Shown in pieces: positions 1-7,890 of a stretch of DNA of 64,000 nucleotides. Each line of letters starts with the position of its first letter. Position 1 is the stretch's first letter. The DNA is from Parapedobacter sp964498395. GTDB taxonomy: Bacteria; Bacteroidota; Bacteroidia; Sphingobacteriales; Sphingobacteriaceae. The position numbers and the translations under genes are program-made. The DNA lies in contig CAZCHE010000007.1 in assembly GCA_964498395.1 (NCBI GenBank), positions 62,001 to 126,000 on the forward strand. The letters are read 5' to 3'. Below the pieces are notes generated by a model. That model saw only the letters and a list, made by a program, of their open reading frames with translations. It ran no database searches and was not told where the DNA came from.

Positions 1-1
1 T

Positions 2-1600
2 GTATTGCTACATCAGGTTTCAGGCATCGAAATAGACCCTTTTTTGGCCCAATTGGCAACATTCCGATTGGTGTCCAAGAATCTATCAGGTGTTGACCAT
101 AACACGATTACTCATATCCTGACGGGAAATACATTCTCAAATCTCCAGCAGAACACATATGATGTCATCCTAATGAACCCACCGTTTTTGAGGAATGACA
201 ACCCCGACGCTCCCATCACAGCATTGGATAAAACATTGATGAATAACGCCATCAACAGCACGGGGCAAAGGAACTTCGTGTCACGGGCCTCACAGCCCAA
301 CCTATACTTCTATTTTGTAAACTATGCTTGGCATTACCTAAACGCCCGGGGAAAGGCCGGCTTTATTTTGATGGCTAAATTCCTGAATAATGAAGAAGGT
401 AAATATTTAAAGAAATTTCTGTTAAATAAGGTGGAGGCCATCATTCTATATCCCCGAAACTATTTTGCGGATTTTAAAGTGACCACGGTCATCACGGTGT
501 TAAGCAAGCGGCCCAATAAAGCAATTAAGTTTCTAAGGATATTGGATGCTGATTTGCTATCCAAACCTGAAGCGATAAAATCCATATTGGCGTCCACTTC
601 ATCCACTACGGTCACCGCCGACTACAGCATACGAATCACCGACAGAAATATATCAGCCGACGAAAATTGGAAAACATACCTGAATGATCCGGAGGGAAAT
701 TTCAAAAAGCTAGATTCCCTGTCTTTCTTGACACCCCTCAACACCTTTTTCGGCACGGAGAAACGCGGTGGAGCCGAAAATTCCGGTGGTTCCACCATTA
801 TATACCCCAACTTCAATCAGGTTCCATACCTGAATATCCATGCCGCCCACCGCGGATATGGGATAAAAAATAATAGAAAGGTTCGCAATTTGATACTGAG
901 CGCGCATCATCTCGAAGAAGAAAGCGCCATCCATTTCCCAACACCGTATGACGACGACGCGGATAATGGTTTAGCGACCCTTTTGCTGCCTGACCCTGCA
1001 TTGGATTCCATCTTTTCAACACAAGACGATGCCGATCCTGCAAAATGGAGAAGGATTGTCAATGCAGCTCATAATAGTACCGTTTCTTTTGATATACTGA
1101 TACCAAGGGCGGACAGGACTAAACACGTCATTTACTACAACCCTCATCCGCATGCAGTGGTTGTTTCCACAAACTTTTTTTACCTGACCGGTTTCCGGAA
1201 TGGTCATCCGGATGCCGGAATTACCAAGGAAAGCCAACTCAAATTTCTGACGGCTTACTTGAACTCCTGCTTCGGCCAAATTCAGTTTGAAATCCACTCC
1301 AATAACCAAGAGGGATTGAGAAAAATTGAAAAGTTTCATCTTGAACAGATCAAAGTTCCTGATATAAGGCAATTGACAAAAGCAGAAATAGCTGCGGTGG
1401 TTAGCGAATTTGACCACTTAAGCCGTTTGAACACCACCATTAGTGGAGCTGAGGGGTTATCCTCTCCTAGAAGAGGATTGGATGAAGAGATAGCCAAGAT
1501 CATTTTTGCCAAAGATGCGTTGGGGTTTAGCGATAGTACCCGGCTAACCGATTTCTTTGAACTATTTTTGGCGGATTTGGTAGAAGACAGAAGATTATAA
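2..1600 (+). CDS. N6-adenine DNA methyltransferase, 5' end outside window
   Basis: Transfers a methyl group from S-adenosylmethionine to adenine in a restriction-modification or defence setting. The frame is open from the first bases, and the first readable residues, GIEIDPFLAQLA, match the SAM-binding region just before the catalytic motif. Catalytic motif IV, NPPF, follows about 50 residues later (DVILMNPPF). The start therefore lies outside the window and the TTG near base 5 is not a real start. The remaining ~450 residues would hold the target-recognition part, as in Eco57I-like enzymes. The stop overlaps the next methyltransferase start by one base, so the two genes form one operon. The family is clear; the subtype and target are not. 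Confidence 0.85.
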   Translation, partial: VLLHQVSGIEIDPFLAQLATFRLVSKNLSGVDHNTITHILTGNTFSNLQQNTYDVILMNPPFLRNDNPDAPITALDKTLMNNAINSTGQRNFVSRASQPNLYFYFVNYAWHYLNARGKAGFILMAKFLNNEEGKYLKKFLLNKVEAIILYPRNYFADFKVTTVITVLSKRPNKAIKFLRILDADLLSKPEAIKSILASTSSTTVTADYSIRITDRNISADENWKTYLNDPEGNFKKLDSLSFLTPLNTFFGTEKRGGAENSGGSTIIYPNFNQVPYLNIHAAHRGYGIKNNRKVRNLILSAHHLEEESAIHFPTPYDDDADNGLATLLLPDPALDSIFSTQDDADPAKWRRIVNAAHNSTVSFDILIPRADRTKHVIYYNPHPHAVVVSTNFFYLTGFRNGHPDAGITKESQLKFLTAYLNSCFGQIQFEIHSNNQEGLRKIEKFHLEQIKVPDIRQLTKAEIAAVVSEFDHLSRLNTTISGAEGLSSPRRGLDEEIAKIIFAKDALGFSDSTRLTDFFELFLADLVEDRRL

Positions 1601-2694
1601 TGAAGAAAAATAAAATAAAGGTAGTCGGACTATTTTCAGGTTGCGGGGGGCTCGACCTAGGTTTTAAGCAAGCCGGTTATGATATTATCTGGGCGAACGA
1701 CATTCTAGCCGACGCCTGTGAGACATACCGGTTAAATATCTGCGACCACATCGTCCATGAAGATGTCACGAAACTTGACCTCAACACCATCCCCCATGCC
1801 GATGTCATCATCGGAGGCCCCCCATGCCAAGGGTTTTCCGGAATTGGCAAACGCGACCCCAATGACAATCGCTCGGCACTGGTTTATAAATATTTAGAAG
1901 TGGTATCCCATATACAGCCCAATGTATTCTTATTTGAAAACGTAATGGGTATCAAGTCTTCAAAAACCCCCGATGGCACAAAGGTTATCGATCACCTGAT
2001 TCAGGCATTTGAAAGCATTGGATATAAGATTAATGTCCACACCTTAAATGCCGCTGATTATGGTGTTCCCCAACGAAGAAAAAGAGTTTTTATCGTCGGA
2101 AACAAAATCGGCAAGGAAATTACGGCACCTAAACAAACGCATTTCGAGCACGGGGATGGCCCAAAATGGGTATCGGCATTTGAGGCGATTTCCGATCTGG
2201 ATTCCCCAACGGAATCTGGGGAGGTTGGATACAAGCAACCGCCCAATGGTGCATTTCAACAGTTGATGCGTGGCAAATCACAGCAAACCACGTTACATAT
2301 CATTCCATACGCCAGCCCTACGGATAAGGAGATTATAAAACATGTCAAGCCGGGCGGTAACTACATGGATGTACCGGATGCGGTTTCGACAAAACGTATT
2401 ATGTACTTTAAGGCTACCGGCGGGCGTACAACGACGTATGGAAGGCTAGACCCCGAAAAGCCCAATTATACCCTAAATACGCATTTCAACCGACCAAATA
2501 TCGGATGTAATATCCATTACCAAGAAGATCGTATGATAACGATTCGGGAAGGATTGCGATTTCAATCTTTTCCAGACGATTTCCAACTAGCTTCGCAAAA
2601 TAAAAGGAACTATTATGTCCAGGTAGGAAACGCCGTACCCCCACTGCTGGCAAAGGCGTGGGCTGATCATTTGTTGGACATTATAGAAAAATGA
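1600..2694 (+). CDS. DNA (cytosine-5-)-methyltransferase
   Basis: Methylates C5 of cytosine in a specific DNA site. A full-length 364-residue enzyme with the ordered family motifs: FSGCGGLDLGF at residues 12-22 (SAM binding), PPCQGFSG at 74-81 with nucleophile Cys76, ENV at 113-115, QRRKR at 158-162, and QVGNAVPP near the C-terminus (motif X). The start ATG shares its A with the TAA stop of the upstream adenine methyltransferase, so translation is probably coupled. Having an adenine and a cytosine methyltransferase side by side fits enzymes recognising an asymmetric site, or a multi-gene defence operon continuing to the left. No restriction endonuclease is visible to the right. Confidence 0.95.
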   Translation: MKKNKIKVVGLFSGCGGLDLGFKQAGYDIIWANDILADACETYRLNICDHIVHEDVTKLDLNTIPHADVIIGGPPCQGFSGIGKRDPNDNRSALVYKYLEVVSHIQPNVFLFENVMGIKSSKTPDGTKVIDHLIQAFESIGYKINVHTLNAADYGVPQRRKRVFIVGNKIGKEITAPKQTHFEHGDGPKWVSAFEAISDLDSPTESGEVGYKQPPNGAFQQLMRGKSQQTTLHIIPYASPTDKEIIKHVKPGGNYMDVPDAVSTKRIMYFKATGGRTTTYGRLDPEKPNYTLNTHFNRPNIGCNIHYQEDRMITIREGLRFQSFPDDFQLASQNKRNYYVQVGNAVPPLLAKAWADHLLDIIEK

Positions 2695-2825
2695 CGATCG
2701 ATGCCATAAACGACCTCAAAGCAGGTTTTTATGGAATCGCCATCTTCCTCCCTATCTTTACGGATAGGCATTATCGTAAAAACAATATCACACCTCATGA
2801 ACATTCAATCCCACAACATCAATGA
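2691..2825 (+). pseudogene. Possible stump of a third restriction-modification operon gene
   Basis: A 44-codon frame starts with an ATG that overlaps the stop of the cytosine methyltransferase (ATGA), the usual signature of a coupled operon gene. It begins MTIDAINDLKAGFYGIAIF and then runs into sequence that overlaps the start of the DUF4180 gene in another frame. This is what a downstream operon gene would look like if it had been cut off by recombination. The function cannot be recognised, and it may be a chance frame. Confidence 0.3.
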
Positions 2826-3156
2826 TATAGAAATTGCGGAAATCATTTCAGACAAGATCGTTATCCAAGATGCAGAAGATGCCTTGGATTTGATGGGTAA
2901 TATTTATTACCAGGGTTTTGACAGGATAATCATTCACCAAGAAAACATCACTACGGCCTTCTTTGACCTAAAAAACCAACTAGCGGGAGAAATTCTTCAA
3001 AAATTTTCAAACTACCGCATTCGCCTGGCAATAGTCGGCGATTTCTCAACGTTTACGAGCAAAAGCTTGCAGGATTTTATCTACGAAAGTAATCAAGGAA
3101 AACACATTAATTTCGTTGCTTCCGTTAGCGAGGCATTGAAATCACTAATCAAGTAA
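2797..3156 (+). CDS. DUF4180 domain protein
   Basis: A 119-residue cytoplasmic protein of unknown function. The DUF4180 family is recognised from the run DALDLMGNIYYQGFDRIIIH, then the conserved stretch around GEILQKFSNYR, then the FIYESNQG region. The frame is open further upstream (from 2731), but family members start just before the NINDIEIAEI strand, so the ATG at 2797 is chosen. The lineage does not depend on Shine-Dalgarno pairing, and none is seen. It is a stand-alone gene with no obvious functional tie to its neighbours. Confidence 0.75.
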   Translation: MNIQSHNINDIEIAEIISDKIVIQDAEDALDLMGNIYYQGFDRIIIHQENITTAFFDLKNQLAGEILQKFSNYRIRLAIVGDFSTFTSKSLQDFIYESNQGKHINFVASVSEALKSLIK

Positions 3157-3387
3157 TTAAGGCAAAAGCTGGCACCAGATAGGGCATGTTACCCCTTCTA
3201 AAAATACCGTGATGAAAAAAAAAAGTGCGATAAACACGGAAAATGAGTGTGCTTAGTAGTGATGTGCTCAAGCGGTTCAACTTCATCATCGAATGAAACA
3301 AAGCATGATGCTGCCATTGCATAGCATTACTTTTCAGTAGTAAGGCATATCCGCTTGCCTAAAAAAGCAAAATTTTTTGCTGAAAAA
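3157..3387. other. Intergenic stretch, nothing recognised
   Basis: About 230 bases between the DUF4180 gene and the ArsR promoter. It is AT-rich, with no open frame of note and no clear terminator or repeat. Confidence 0.5.
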
Positions 3388-3419
3388 TTTGCGAAACCGA
3401 TTGGTTGCGTTTATATTTG
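3388..3419 (+). promoter_or_regulatory. Bacteroidota-type promoter of the ArsR gene
   Basis: A -33 element TTTG (3388-3391) and a perfect -7 element TATATTTG (3412-3419) are separated by 20 bp, exactly the spacing of the Bacteroidota housekeeping consensus. The predicted transcript starts about 30 bases before the ATG at 3455. The -7 element lies inside the operator described next. Confidence 0.8.
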
Positions 3420-3434
3420 CAACTAATCGGTTTC
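3393..3434. promoter_or_regulatory. Operator: 16-bp inverted repeat over the ArsR promoter
   Basis: Left arm GAAACCGATTGGTTGC (3393-3408) and right arm GCAACTAATCGGTTTC (3419-3434) pair at 15 of 16 positions, with a 10-base centre holding most of the -7 promoter element. A dimeric winged-helix repressor bound here would block RNA polymerase. The downstream ArsR protein is the likely binder, so autoregulation is expected. This is inferred from position and symmetry. Confidence 0.75.
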
Positions 3435-3454
3435 ATAAATTAGATATCAGAAAG

Positions 3455-3766
3455 ATGAGAAGAGATATTTTTCAAGCAATTGCAGACCCGACAAGGCGAG
3501 GAATTATTACCCTAATTGCATTGCAGGCAATGACTCCAAACGCCATTGCCGAACACTTTGACACAAGCCGGCAGGCTGTATCTAAACATTTACGCATTTT
3601 GACAGCATGCGAATTGATCAAACCGGAATACAAAGGCCGGGAAATTTATTACCAACTTGAAATTGACAAAATGAAAGAAATAGACAAATGGTTAGAACAG
3701 TTTCGCAAAATCTGGGAAACAAGATTTGATCAATTAGATAATGTATTGTCAACAATTAAAAACTAA
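3455..3766 (+). CDS. ArsR-family winged-helix repressor
   Basis: A 103-residue DNA-binding protein of the metal-independent ArsR type usually paired with SRPBCC proteins. The helix-turn-helix is visible as MTPNAIAEHFDTSRQAVSKHL followed by the wing around KGREIYYQL. The family signature FQAIADPTRRGII opens the protein, which supports the ATG at 3455 over the upstream in-frame start at 3377; the latter would also lie before the promoter's transcription start. No metal-binding cysteine pair is seen. It sits 4 bases upstream of the SRPBCC gene, so the two are co-transcribed from the operator-controlled promoter. Confidence 0.9.
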   Translation: MRRDIFQAIADPTRRGIITLIALQAMTPNAIAEHFDTSRQAVSKHLRILTACELIKPEYKGREIYYQLEIDKMKEIDKWLEQFRKIWETRFDQLDNVLSTIKN

Positions 3767-3770
3767 AAAA

Positions 3771-4274
3771 ATGAACATCAATTTATTATTTGACTTTACC
3801 GTCAACAAAGAAAACAACACCATTCACATCACACGCGAATTTGATGCTAGCCTTGAATTGGTATGGCAAGCGTGGACAACAGCCGAATTGCTTGATCAAT
3901 GGTGGGGTCCGAAACCTTGGCGAGCAGAAACCAAAACAATGGATTTCCGCGAAGGTGGATATTGGCTCTATGCCATGGTGAGCCCGGAAGGTGAAAAGCA
4001 TTACAGCCGGGCTAATTTCATTGCTATCGAAAAAGAGAAATCATTTACTGCAAAAGACGGATTTTGTGATGAAAACGGAACGATGAACACCGAATTTCCC
4101 CAAAACTTATGGGAGAATAACTTCGCTTCGAAAGGGAATACAACACAAGTAGAAATGTTGCTCACTTTTGATACACTTGCCGACCTTGACAAGACCATAG
4201 AAACGGGCTTTAAAGAAGGCATGACAATAGACCTATACCAATTAGACGAATTACTGTTAGCCCTAAAAAAATAA
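3771..4274 (+). CDS. SRPBCC (AHSA1-like) domain protein
   Basis: A 167-residue cytoplasmic helix-grip protein with a hydrophobic ligand cavity. The typical opening is present (the FDASLELVWQAWTTAE region followed by LDQWWGPKPW), and the C-terminal helix carries the GFKEGMTIDLYQLDELL type of ending. Family members bind or act on small hydrophobic molecules; the ligand here is unknown. It lies directly after the ArsR repressor, the most common partner arrangement for this family, which suggests repression is relieved by a related ligand. The start at 3771 is preferred over the upstream frame extension, which overlaps the repressor gene. Confidence 0.85.
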   Translation: MNINLLFDFTVNKENNTIHITREFDASLELVWQAWTTAELLDQWWGPKPWRAETKTMDFREGGYWLYAMVSPEGEKHYSRANFIAIEKEKSFTAKDGFCDENGTMNTEFPQNLWENNFASKGNTTQVEMLLTFDTLADLDKTIETGFKEGMTIDLYQLDELLLALKK

Positions 4275-4310
4275 ACTAATGAAAACGTATACAATCACAT
4301 TGTGGACGGA

Positions 4311-4418
4311 ATGAATTTTCAGTCGTTCTTTCCGATAATATTCATTGTCATACTTGCATTATCGTATATTAGCTATCACAAATTAAATACTATTGCTAAA
4401 AGTTCCGTGCGAACGTAA
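4311..4418 (+). CDS. Small membrane peptide or gene remnant, 35 codons
   Basis: A short frame reads MNFQSFFPIIFIVILALSYI and then a basic tail, so it would be a single-span membrane peptide. It is preceded by an 11-codon frame (from 4279) whose stop overlaps its ATG. No family is recognised. It could be a genuine small protein or the stump of a larger membrane gene lost when the beta-lactamase neighbourhood was assembled. Confidence 0.25.
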   Translation: MNFQSFFPIIFIVILALSYISYHKLNTIAKSSVRT

Positions 4419-4447
4419 AGGCAAAACCATTGGCGAAATAAAAAAAC

Positions 4448-5356
4448 ATGACCAGACTGATTCATTTGATTGGGTATCTACTCGTATTTACTACTTTCCA
4501 AACAAGCGCCCAAACCATTCACTCGTTACGACGGGATATCGAGCAAATCATATCAACGAAAAATGCAGTCATTGGCGTTTCGATTATTGGCAATGATGGT
4601 CAAGATACCTTATCTATGAATGGAGAAAGGCAATTCCCCATGCAAAGTGTCTTCAAGTTTCACATCGGGTTAGTCATGCTGTCCGAAATTGACAAGGGCG
4701 TATTTTCACTTGACCAACAGGTGGAAATTCGGAAGCAAGACCTTTTGCCGGGTCTTTACAGCCCAATCAGAGACAAATTTCCTGACGGCACCACGCTCAC
4801 CATCGCAGAAATCTTGGAATACACCGTTTCCCTTAGCGATAATGTGGGTTGCGATGCGTTGTTAAGGCTTCTTGGCGGACCCCAACGCGTGGAAAGCTAT
4901 TTCATCAACAACGAGTTCGACAATATTTCCATAAAAATCAACGAGGAAGTGATGCAGAACAATTGGGATTTGCAATTCCAAAATTGGACAACGCCAAAAG
5001 CGGCTACCCGAGTACTTGAATCATTTTACTACAACCAGAACGGACTGCTTTCTCCCAAGAACCATGACGTTATTTGGAGAATAATGCGCGAAACTTCGAC
5101 AGGTGAAAACCGGTTAAGGGGGCTGCTGCCCGAAGGAACTACAGTTGCCCATAAAACGGGGTGGTCCGGAACCCATCCAACGACAGGGATAACGGCGGCT
5201 GTTAACGATATTGGGGTTGTCTTTTTGCCCAATGGAAAGCACTTTTTTATCAGCGTTTTTGTCACCGATTCTAAAGAAGATCCAACAACCAATGAACGAA
5301 TTATTGCAGACATTGCAAAGGCAACATGGGATTATTTTATCAAAGAGGCTAACTAA
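4448..5356 (+). CDS. Class A beta-lactamase, subclass A2 (PER/VEB-like)
   Basis: A periplasmic serine beta-lactamase that hydrolyses penicillins and cephalosporins. The signal peptide ends near residue 21 (QTSAQ). The active-site motifs are in order: SVFK at residues 67-70 (nucleophile Ser67 here), SDN at 130-132, the general-base glutamate region NEEVMQNN at 165-172, and KTG at 236-238. The run QFPMQSVFKFH and the QNWTTPKAA region resemble the Bacteroidota A2 group (PER, VEB, CfxA relatives). The residue after KTG is Trp where PER has Thr, next to the substrate pocket. No dedicated regulator adjoins it; the BlaI/BlaR1-like pair is 26 kb away. Confidence 0.93.
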   Translation: MTRLIHLIGYLLVFTTFQTSAQTIHSLRRDIEQIISTKNAVIGVSIIGNDGQDTLSMNGERQFPMQSVFKFHIGLVMLSEIDKGVFSLDQQVEIRKQDLLPGLYSPIRDKFPDGTTLTIAEILEYTVSLSDNVGCDALLRLLGGPQRVESYFINNEFDNISIKINEEVMQNNWDLQFQNWTTPKAATRVLESFYYNQNGLLSPKNHDVIWRIMRETSTGENRLRGLLPEGTTVAHKTGWSGTHPTTGITAAVNDIGVVFLPNGKHFFISVFVTDSKEDPTTNERIIADIAKATWDYFIKEAN

Positions 5357-5401
5357 AAAATCGAATTGACCATCTTTCCATTTTTCGAAAACAGCCAGTA
5401 A

Positions 5402-5773
5402 ATGGTAACCGCACTCCATAACTACTTCCTGAATAAAGAGGAACCAAACAAAAGTTGTTTACTAGCTTTGCGAAGCATTATTCTTGAACAAGATACAGAC
5501 ATTACGGAAACGCAGAAATACGGAATGCCTTGCTTCTGCTATAAGAAGAAAATGTTTTGTTATTTGTGGATAGATAAAAAAACAGATGAGCCCTATATAC
5601 TTATGGTAGAGGGAAAATATCTTGACCACCCCGAATTGGAAGAAGGCAACCGTTCTCGAATGAAGATTTTCAGGGTCAATCCAAACAAGGATTTACCGAT
5701 TAAGACCATTGAAAACATTTTACAAAATGCATTGGATTTGTACAGAAAAGGAATAATTAAAATCAAGGGATAA
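5402..5773 (+). CDS. DUF1801 domain protein
   Basis: A 123-residue cytoplasmic protein of the DUF1801 (YdhG-like) family, function unknown. It is recognised by the ETQKYGMPCFCYKKKMFCYL core and the FRVNPNKDLP stretch. The cysteine-rich core is typical of the Bacteroidota subgroup. It follows the beta-lactamase by 45 bases in the same direction and may share its transcript. There is no sign of truncation. Confidence 0.8.
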   Translation: MVTALHNYFLNKEEPNKSCLLALRSIILEQDTDITETQKYGMPCFCYKKKMFCYLWIDKKTDEPYILMVEGKYLDHPELEEGNRSRMKIFRVNPNKDLPIKTIENILQNALDLYRKGIIKIKG

Positions 5774-5827
5774 TAGACAAACCCGCCAATCCGGATTTGA
5801 CAGCCCACGTAAAGACCACCATCAAAA

Positions 5828-6406
5828 ATGCACAGCGCGCTTTTCAACTTTATATCACAGTATCTCATCCTCTCGGATGAGGAGAAAAACGCAATGCTTG
5901 AATTAGACATCTTCCGTACGGTTAAAAAAGGCACTATTTTACTCCAACAGGGCGAATGTAAGAGGCACGTGTTTTTTGTGCTCAAAGGATGTCTACGCAC
6001 CTACTACATCATTGACGGGGAAGAAAAAACAACGGCCTTCTACTCCGAAATGGAAGGCATTACCCCGCATTGCGTGATGGATGGCAAACCCTCGGAATAC
6101 TATATCGCCGCAGCTGAAGATGCCATCATCACCGTTTCTACACCAGACATGGAGTCCGAAATGTTTGAGAAATTCCCCAAGTTCGAAACGCTTTGCCGGA
6201 TCATTTCGGAGAAGGAACTCATAAAAAGCCAGCTTTCGTTTGATGATTTTAAAACCTCATCACCCGAACAGCGATACCTGAAGTTGCTCCGCAACCGCCC
6301 CGACTTACTACAACGCGTACCACAGCACCAGCTAGCGAGTTTTTTAGGGATTACCCCCCAATCGTTAAGCCGGCTCAGGGCCAGAATATTCGAAAAGAAT
6401 AAATAA
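5828..6406 (+). CDS. Crp/Fnr-family transcription regulator
   Basis: A 192-residue one-component regulator. Residues ~25-120 form the cyclic-nucleotide-binding-type beta roll (KKGTILLQQGE, then HVFFVLKGCLRTYY). The C-terminal ~50 residues hold a winged helix with recognition motif QLASFLGITPQSLSRLR. The Arg/Ser residues needed for cAMP binding are not evident, so, as in many Bacteroidota members, the signal is unknown. It lies 54 bases after DUF1801 on the same strand and upstream of an outer-membrane protein gene that it might control. Confidence 0.88.
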   Translation: MHSALFNFISQYLILSDEEKNAMLELDIFRTVKKGTILLQQGECKRHVFFVLKGCLRTYYIIDGEEKTTAFYSEMEGITPHCVMDGKPSEYYIAAAEDAIITVSTPDMESEMFEKFPKFETLCRIISEKELIKSQLSFDDFKTSSPEQRYLKLLRNRPDLLQRVPQHQLASFLGITPQSLSRLRARIFEKNK

Positions 6407-6455
6407 CTACTTGCTTTCTTAACTTAAGTGAACGTTTCACGGCATCGGCGTGATC

Positions 6456-6463
6456 TATTTTTG
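6456..6463 (+). promoter_or_regulatory. -7 promoter element before the outer-membrane protein gene
   Basis: TATTTTTG matches TAnnTTTG exactly and lies 29 bases before the ATG at 6493. No convincing TTTG is found at the matching -33 position, so only the -7 half is supported. Confidence 0.5.
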
Positions 6464-6492
6464 CATCATCACGTTATTAAACAAGAGAAGAT

Positions 6493-7113
6493 ATGCAAAA
6501 GAAACGTTTAGTGATCGCGCTTGCTTCGATGCTTGCCTTTACGCCAACCCTCAACGCGCAGTATGCACAACAAGACAGTACTTTTAAGAAGTACTTCGTG
6601 GGCAGCACCCTATTTATGCTGGGTAATTTGAACGCGAAGAATAGACCCGATTTTGTACAACTCAATGCCGGCTATCGCATCACAGGAAAAGATGTGGTAT
6701 CTTTAGAGCTTAAAACCTGGAAATATGCTTGGCCCCTGGGAATCCCGTATGGAAAATCGTTTGAAGCACCAGCGGAAAAGTTTCCCGGATATATACGAGA
6801 GCACGGATTTGCGCTCGCATACCAACGTTTTTTTTGGAAAGGGTTATATGCTGGGATTCATGTCATGAATGCCTGGCAAACTTTTGTAGATGATCATGGC
6901 AGCAAGATGGACAGCGGCTTCCAACTGTTCAACACCTATCGGGCGGGCTACCACATCAAACTTTTTAAAGACCGGTTTTTCGTGCAACCATCTATCGCCG
7001 TTACGCATCGTCCGTATCACACGAAAATGCCAGAATCTTTCCGACAATTGGATAACAAATGGTCAAAATTCTTTTTTCCGGAGCCAGGGTTGCACTTCGG
7101 TTTCAATTTCTAA
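6493..7113 (+). CDS. Small outer-membrane beta-barrel-like protein
   Basis: A 206-residue exported protein with a clear signal peptide (residues 1-22, ending LNAQ). The mature part alternates aromatic and polar residues in short strands (for example LYAGIHVMNAWQTF and RFFVQPSIAVTHRPY) and ends in Phe (HFGFNF), the usual C-terminal signal of an outer-membrane barrel. No enzyme motif is visible and no named family is recognised. It has its own promoter element and is convergent with pgl, leaving only 17 bases between them. Confidence 0.6.
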   Translation: MQKKRLVIALASMLAFTPTLNAQYAQQDSTFKKYFVGSTLFMLGNLNAKNRPDFVQLNAGYRITGKDVVSLELKTWKYAWPLGIPYGKSFEAPAEKFPGYIREHGFALAYQRFFWKGLYAGIHVMNAWQTFVDDHGSKMDSGFQLFNTYRAGYHIKLFKDRFFVQPSIAVTHRPYHTKMPESFRQLDNKWSKFFFPEPGLHFGFNF

Positions 7114-7130
7114 GTGTTGATCGCGTATAC

Positions 7131-7859
7131 TTAGCGACGTACCAATTTGGCTGCTGCCGCTTGGTCAACTAACCAAGTGAGTTCTCCATTCTTGGGATTT
7201 AACAATTGCGCGGGATACTGCTGCAGATTCCGCACGCCCTCCAATACTTCGTACAGGGCATCGGATTTGTTTTCACCAAAAGCTAACACGGCAAGTCGGC
7301 TTGCTCGATTAATCAGTGGAACAGTCAACGTGATGCGATACATCTCCTGGGGTTCCAAATAATACGCGTATACCCATTTATTTCGTTCATGCAACACCTC
7401 CGTACCGGGAAACCAAGAAGCCGTATGCCCATCGCCTCCCATCCCCAGAAATACCAAATCAAAGATGCCCTCGCCACCTAAGTGCAACCGTAATGTCTGC
7501 TCGTATTGACGGGCAAACTCCGCAGGTGAAACATCGCTCGCCCACATCGGGAAAATCTGCTCTTTCGGTATGGGTACTTGCGAGAGGAGTGTTTCAAAGG
7601 CCATTCGCGCATTGCTCCTGTCGTCATCCAACGGAACCCACCGTTCGTCCCCCCAGAATACGTATACCTGCTGCCATGGAACCCGCTCTCGGTAAGCCGC
7701 ATCGGCCAATAGGTGATGCAGACCTACCGGTGAAGAACCACCCGTCAGCGCCACGGTAAATTTACCCCGCTTGGCTATAGCCGCATTGGCCGCATCCACG
7801 AACAAGTCTGCTGCACGTTGATTTAACTGTTGGATATCATCAAATATTTCAATCATCAC
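7131..7859 (-). CDS. pgl: 6-phosphogluconolactonase
   Basis: Hydrolyses 6-phosphogluconolactone to 6-phosphogluconate, step two of the oxidative pentose phosphate path, in the cytoplasm. 242 residues, the normal family length. Motifs: TGGSSP at 39-44, GDERWVP at 70-76 and GMGGDGHTAS at 139-148 (phosphate and active-site loops). It lies 31 bases after zwf on the same strand, so the products of consecutive steps are made together. Confidence 0.95.
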   Translation of the reverse strand: MMIEIFDDIQQLNQRAADLFVDAANAAIAKRGKFTVALTGGSSPVGLHHLLADAAYRERVPWQQVYVFWGDERWVPLDDDRSNARMAFETLLSQVPIPKEQIFPMWASDVSPAEFARQYEQTLRLHLGGEGIFDLVFLGMGGDGHTASWFPGTEVLHERNKWVYAYYLEPQEMYRITLTVPLINRASRLAVLAFGENKSDALYEVLEGVRNLQQYPAQLLNPKNGELTWLVDQAAAAKLVRR

Positions 7860-7890
7860 TACTGCTTATTTTTACGATCAACCTACTGCG

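Noticed and set aside
3377..3454. Upstream extension of the ArsR protein
   Set aside because: It would start before the predicted transcription start and read through the operator; family alignment starts at 3455.
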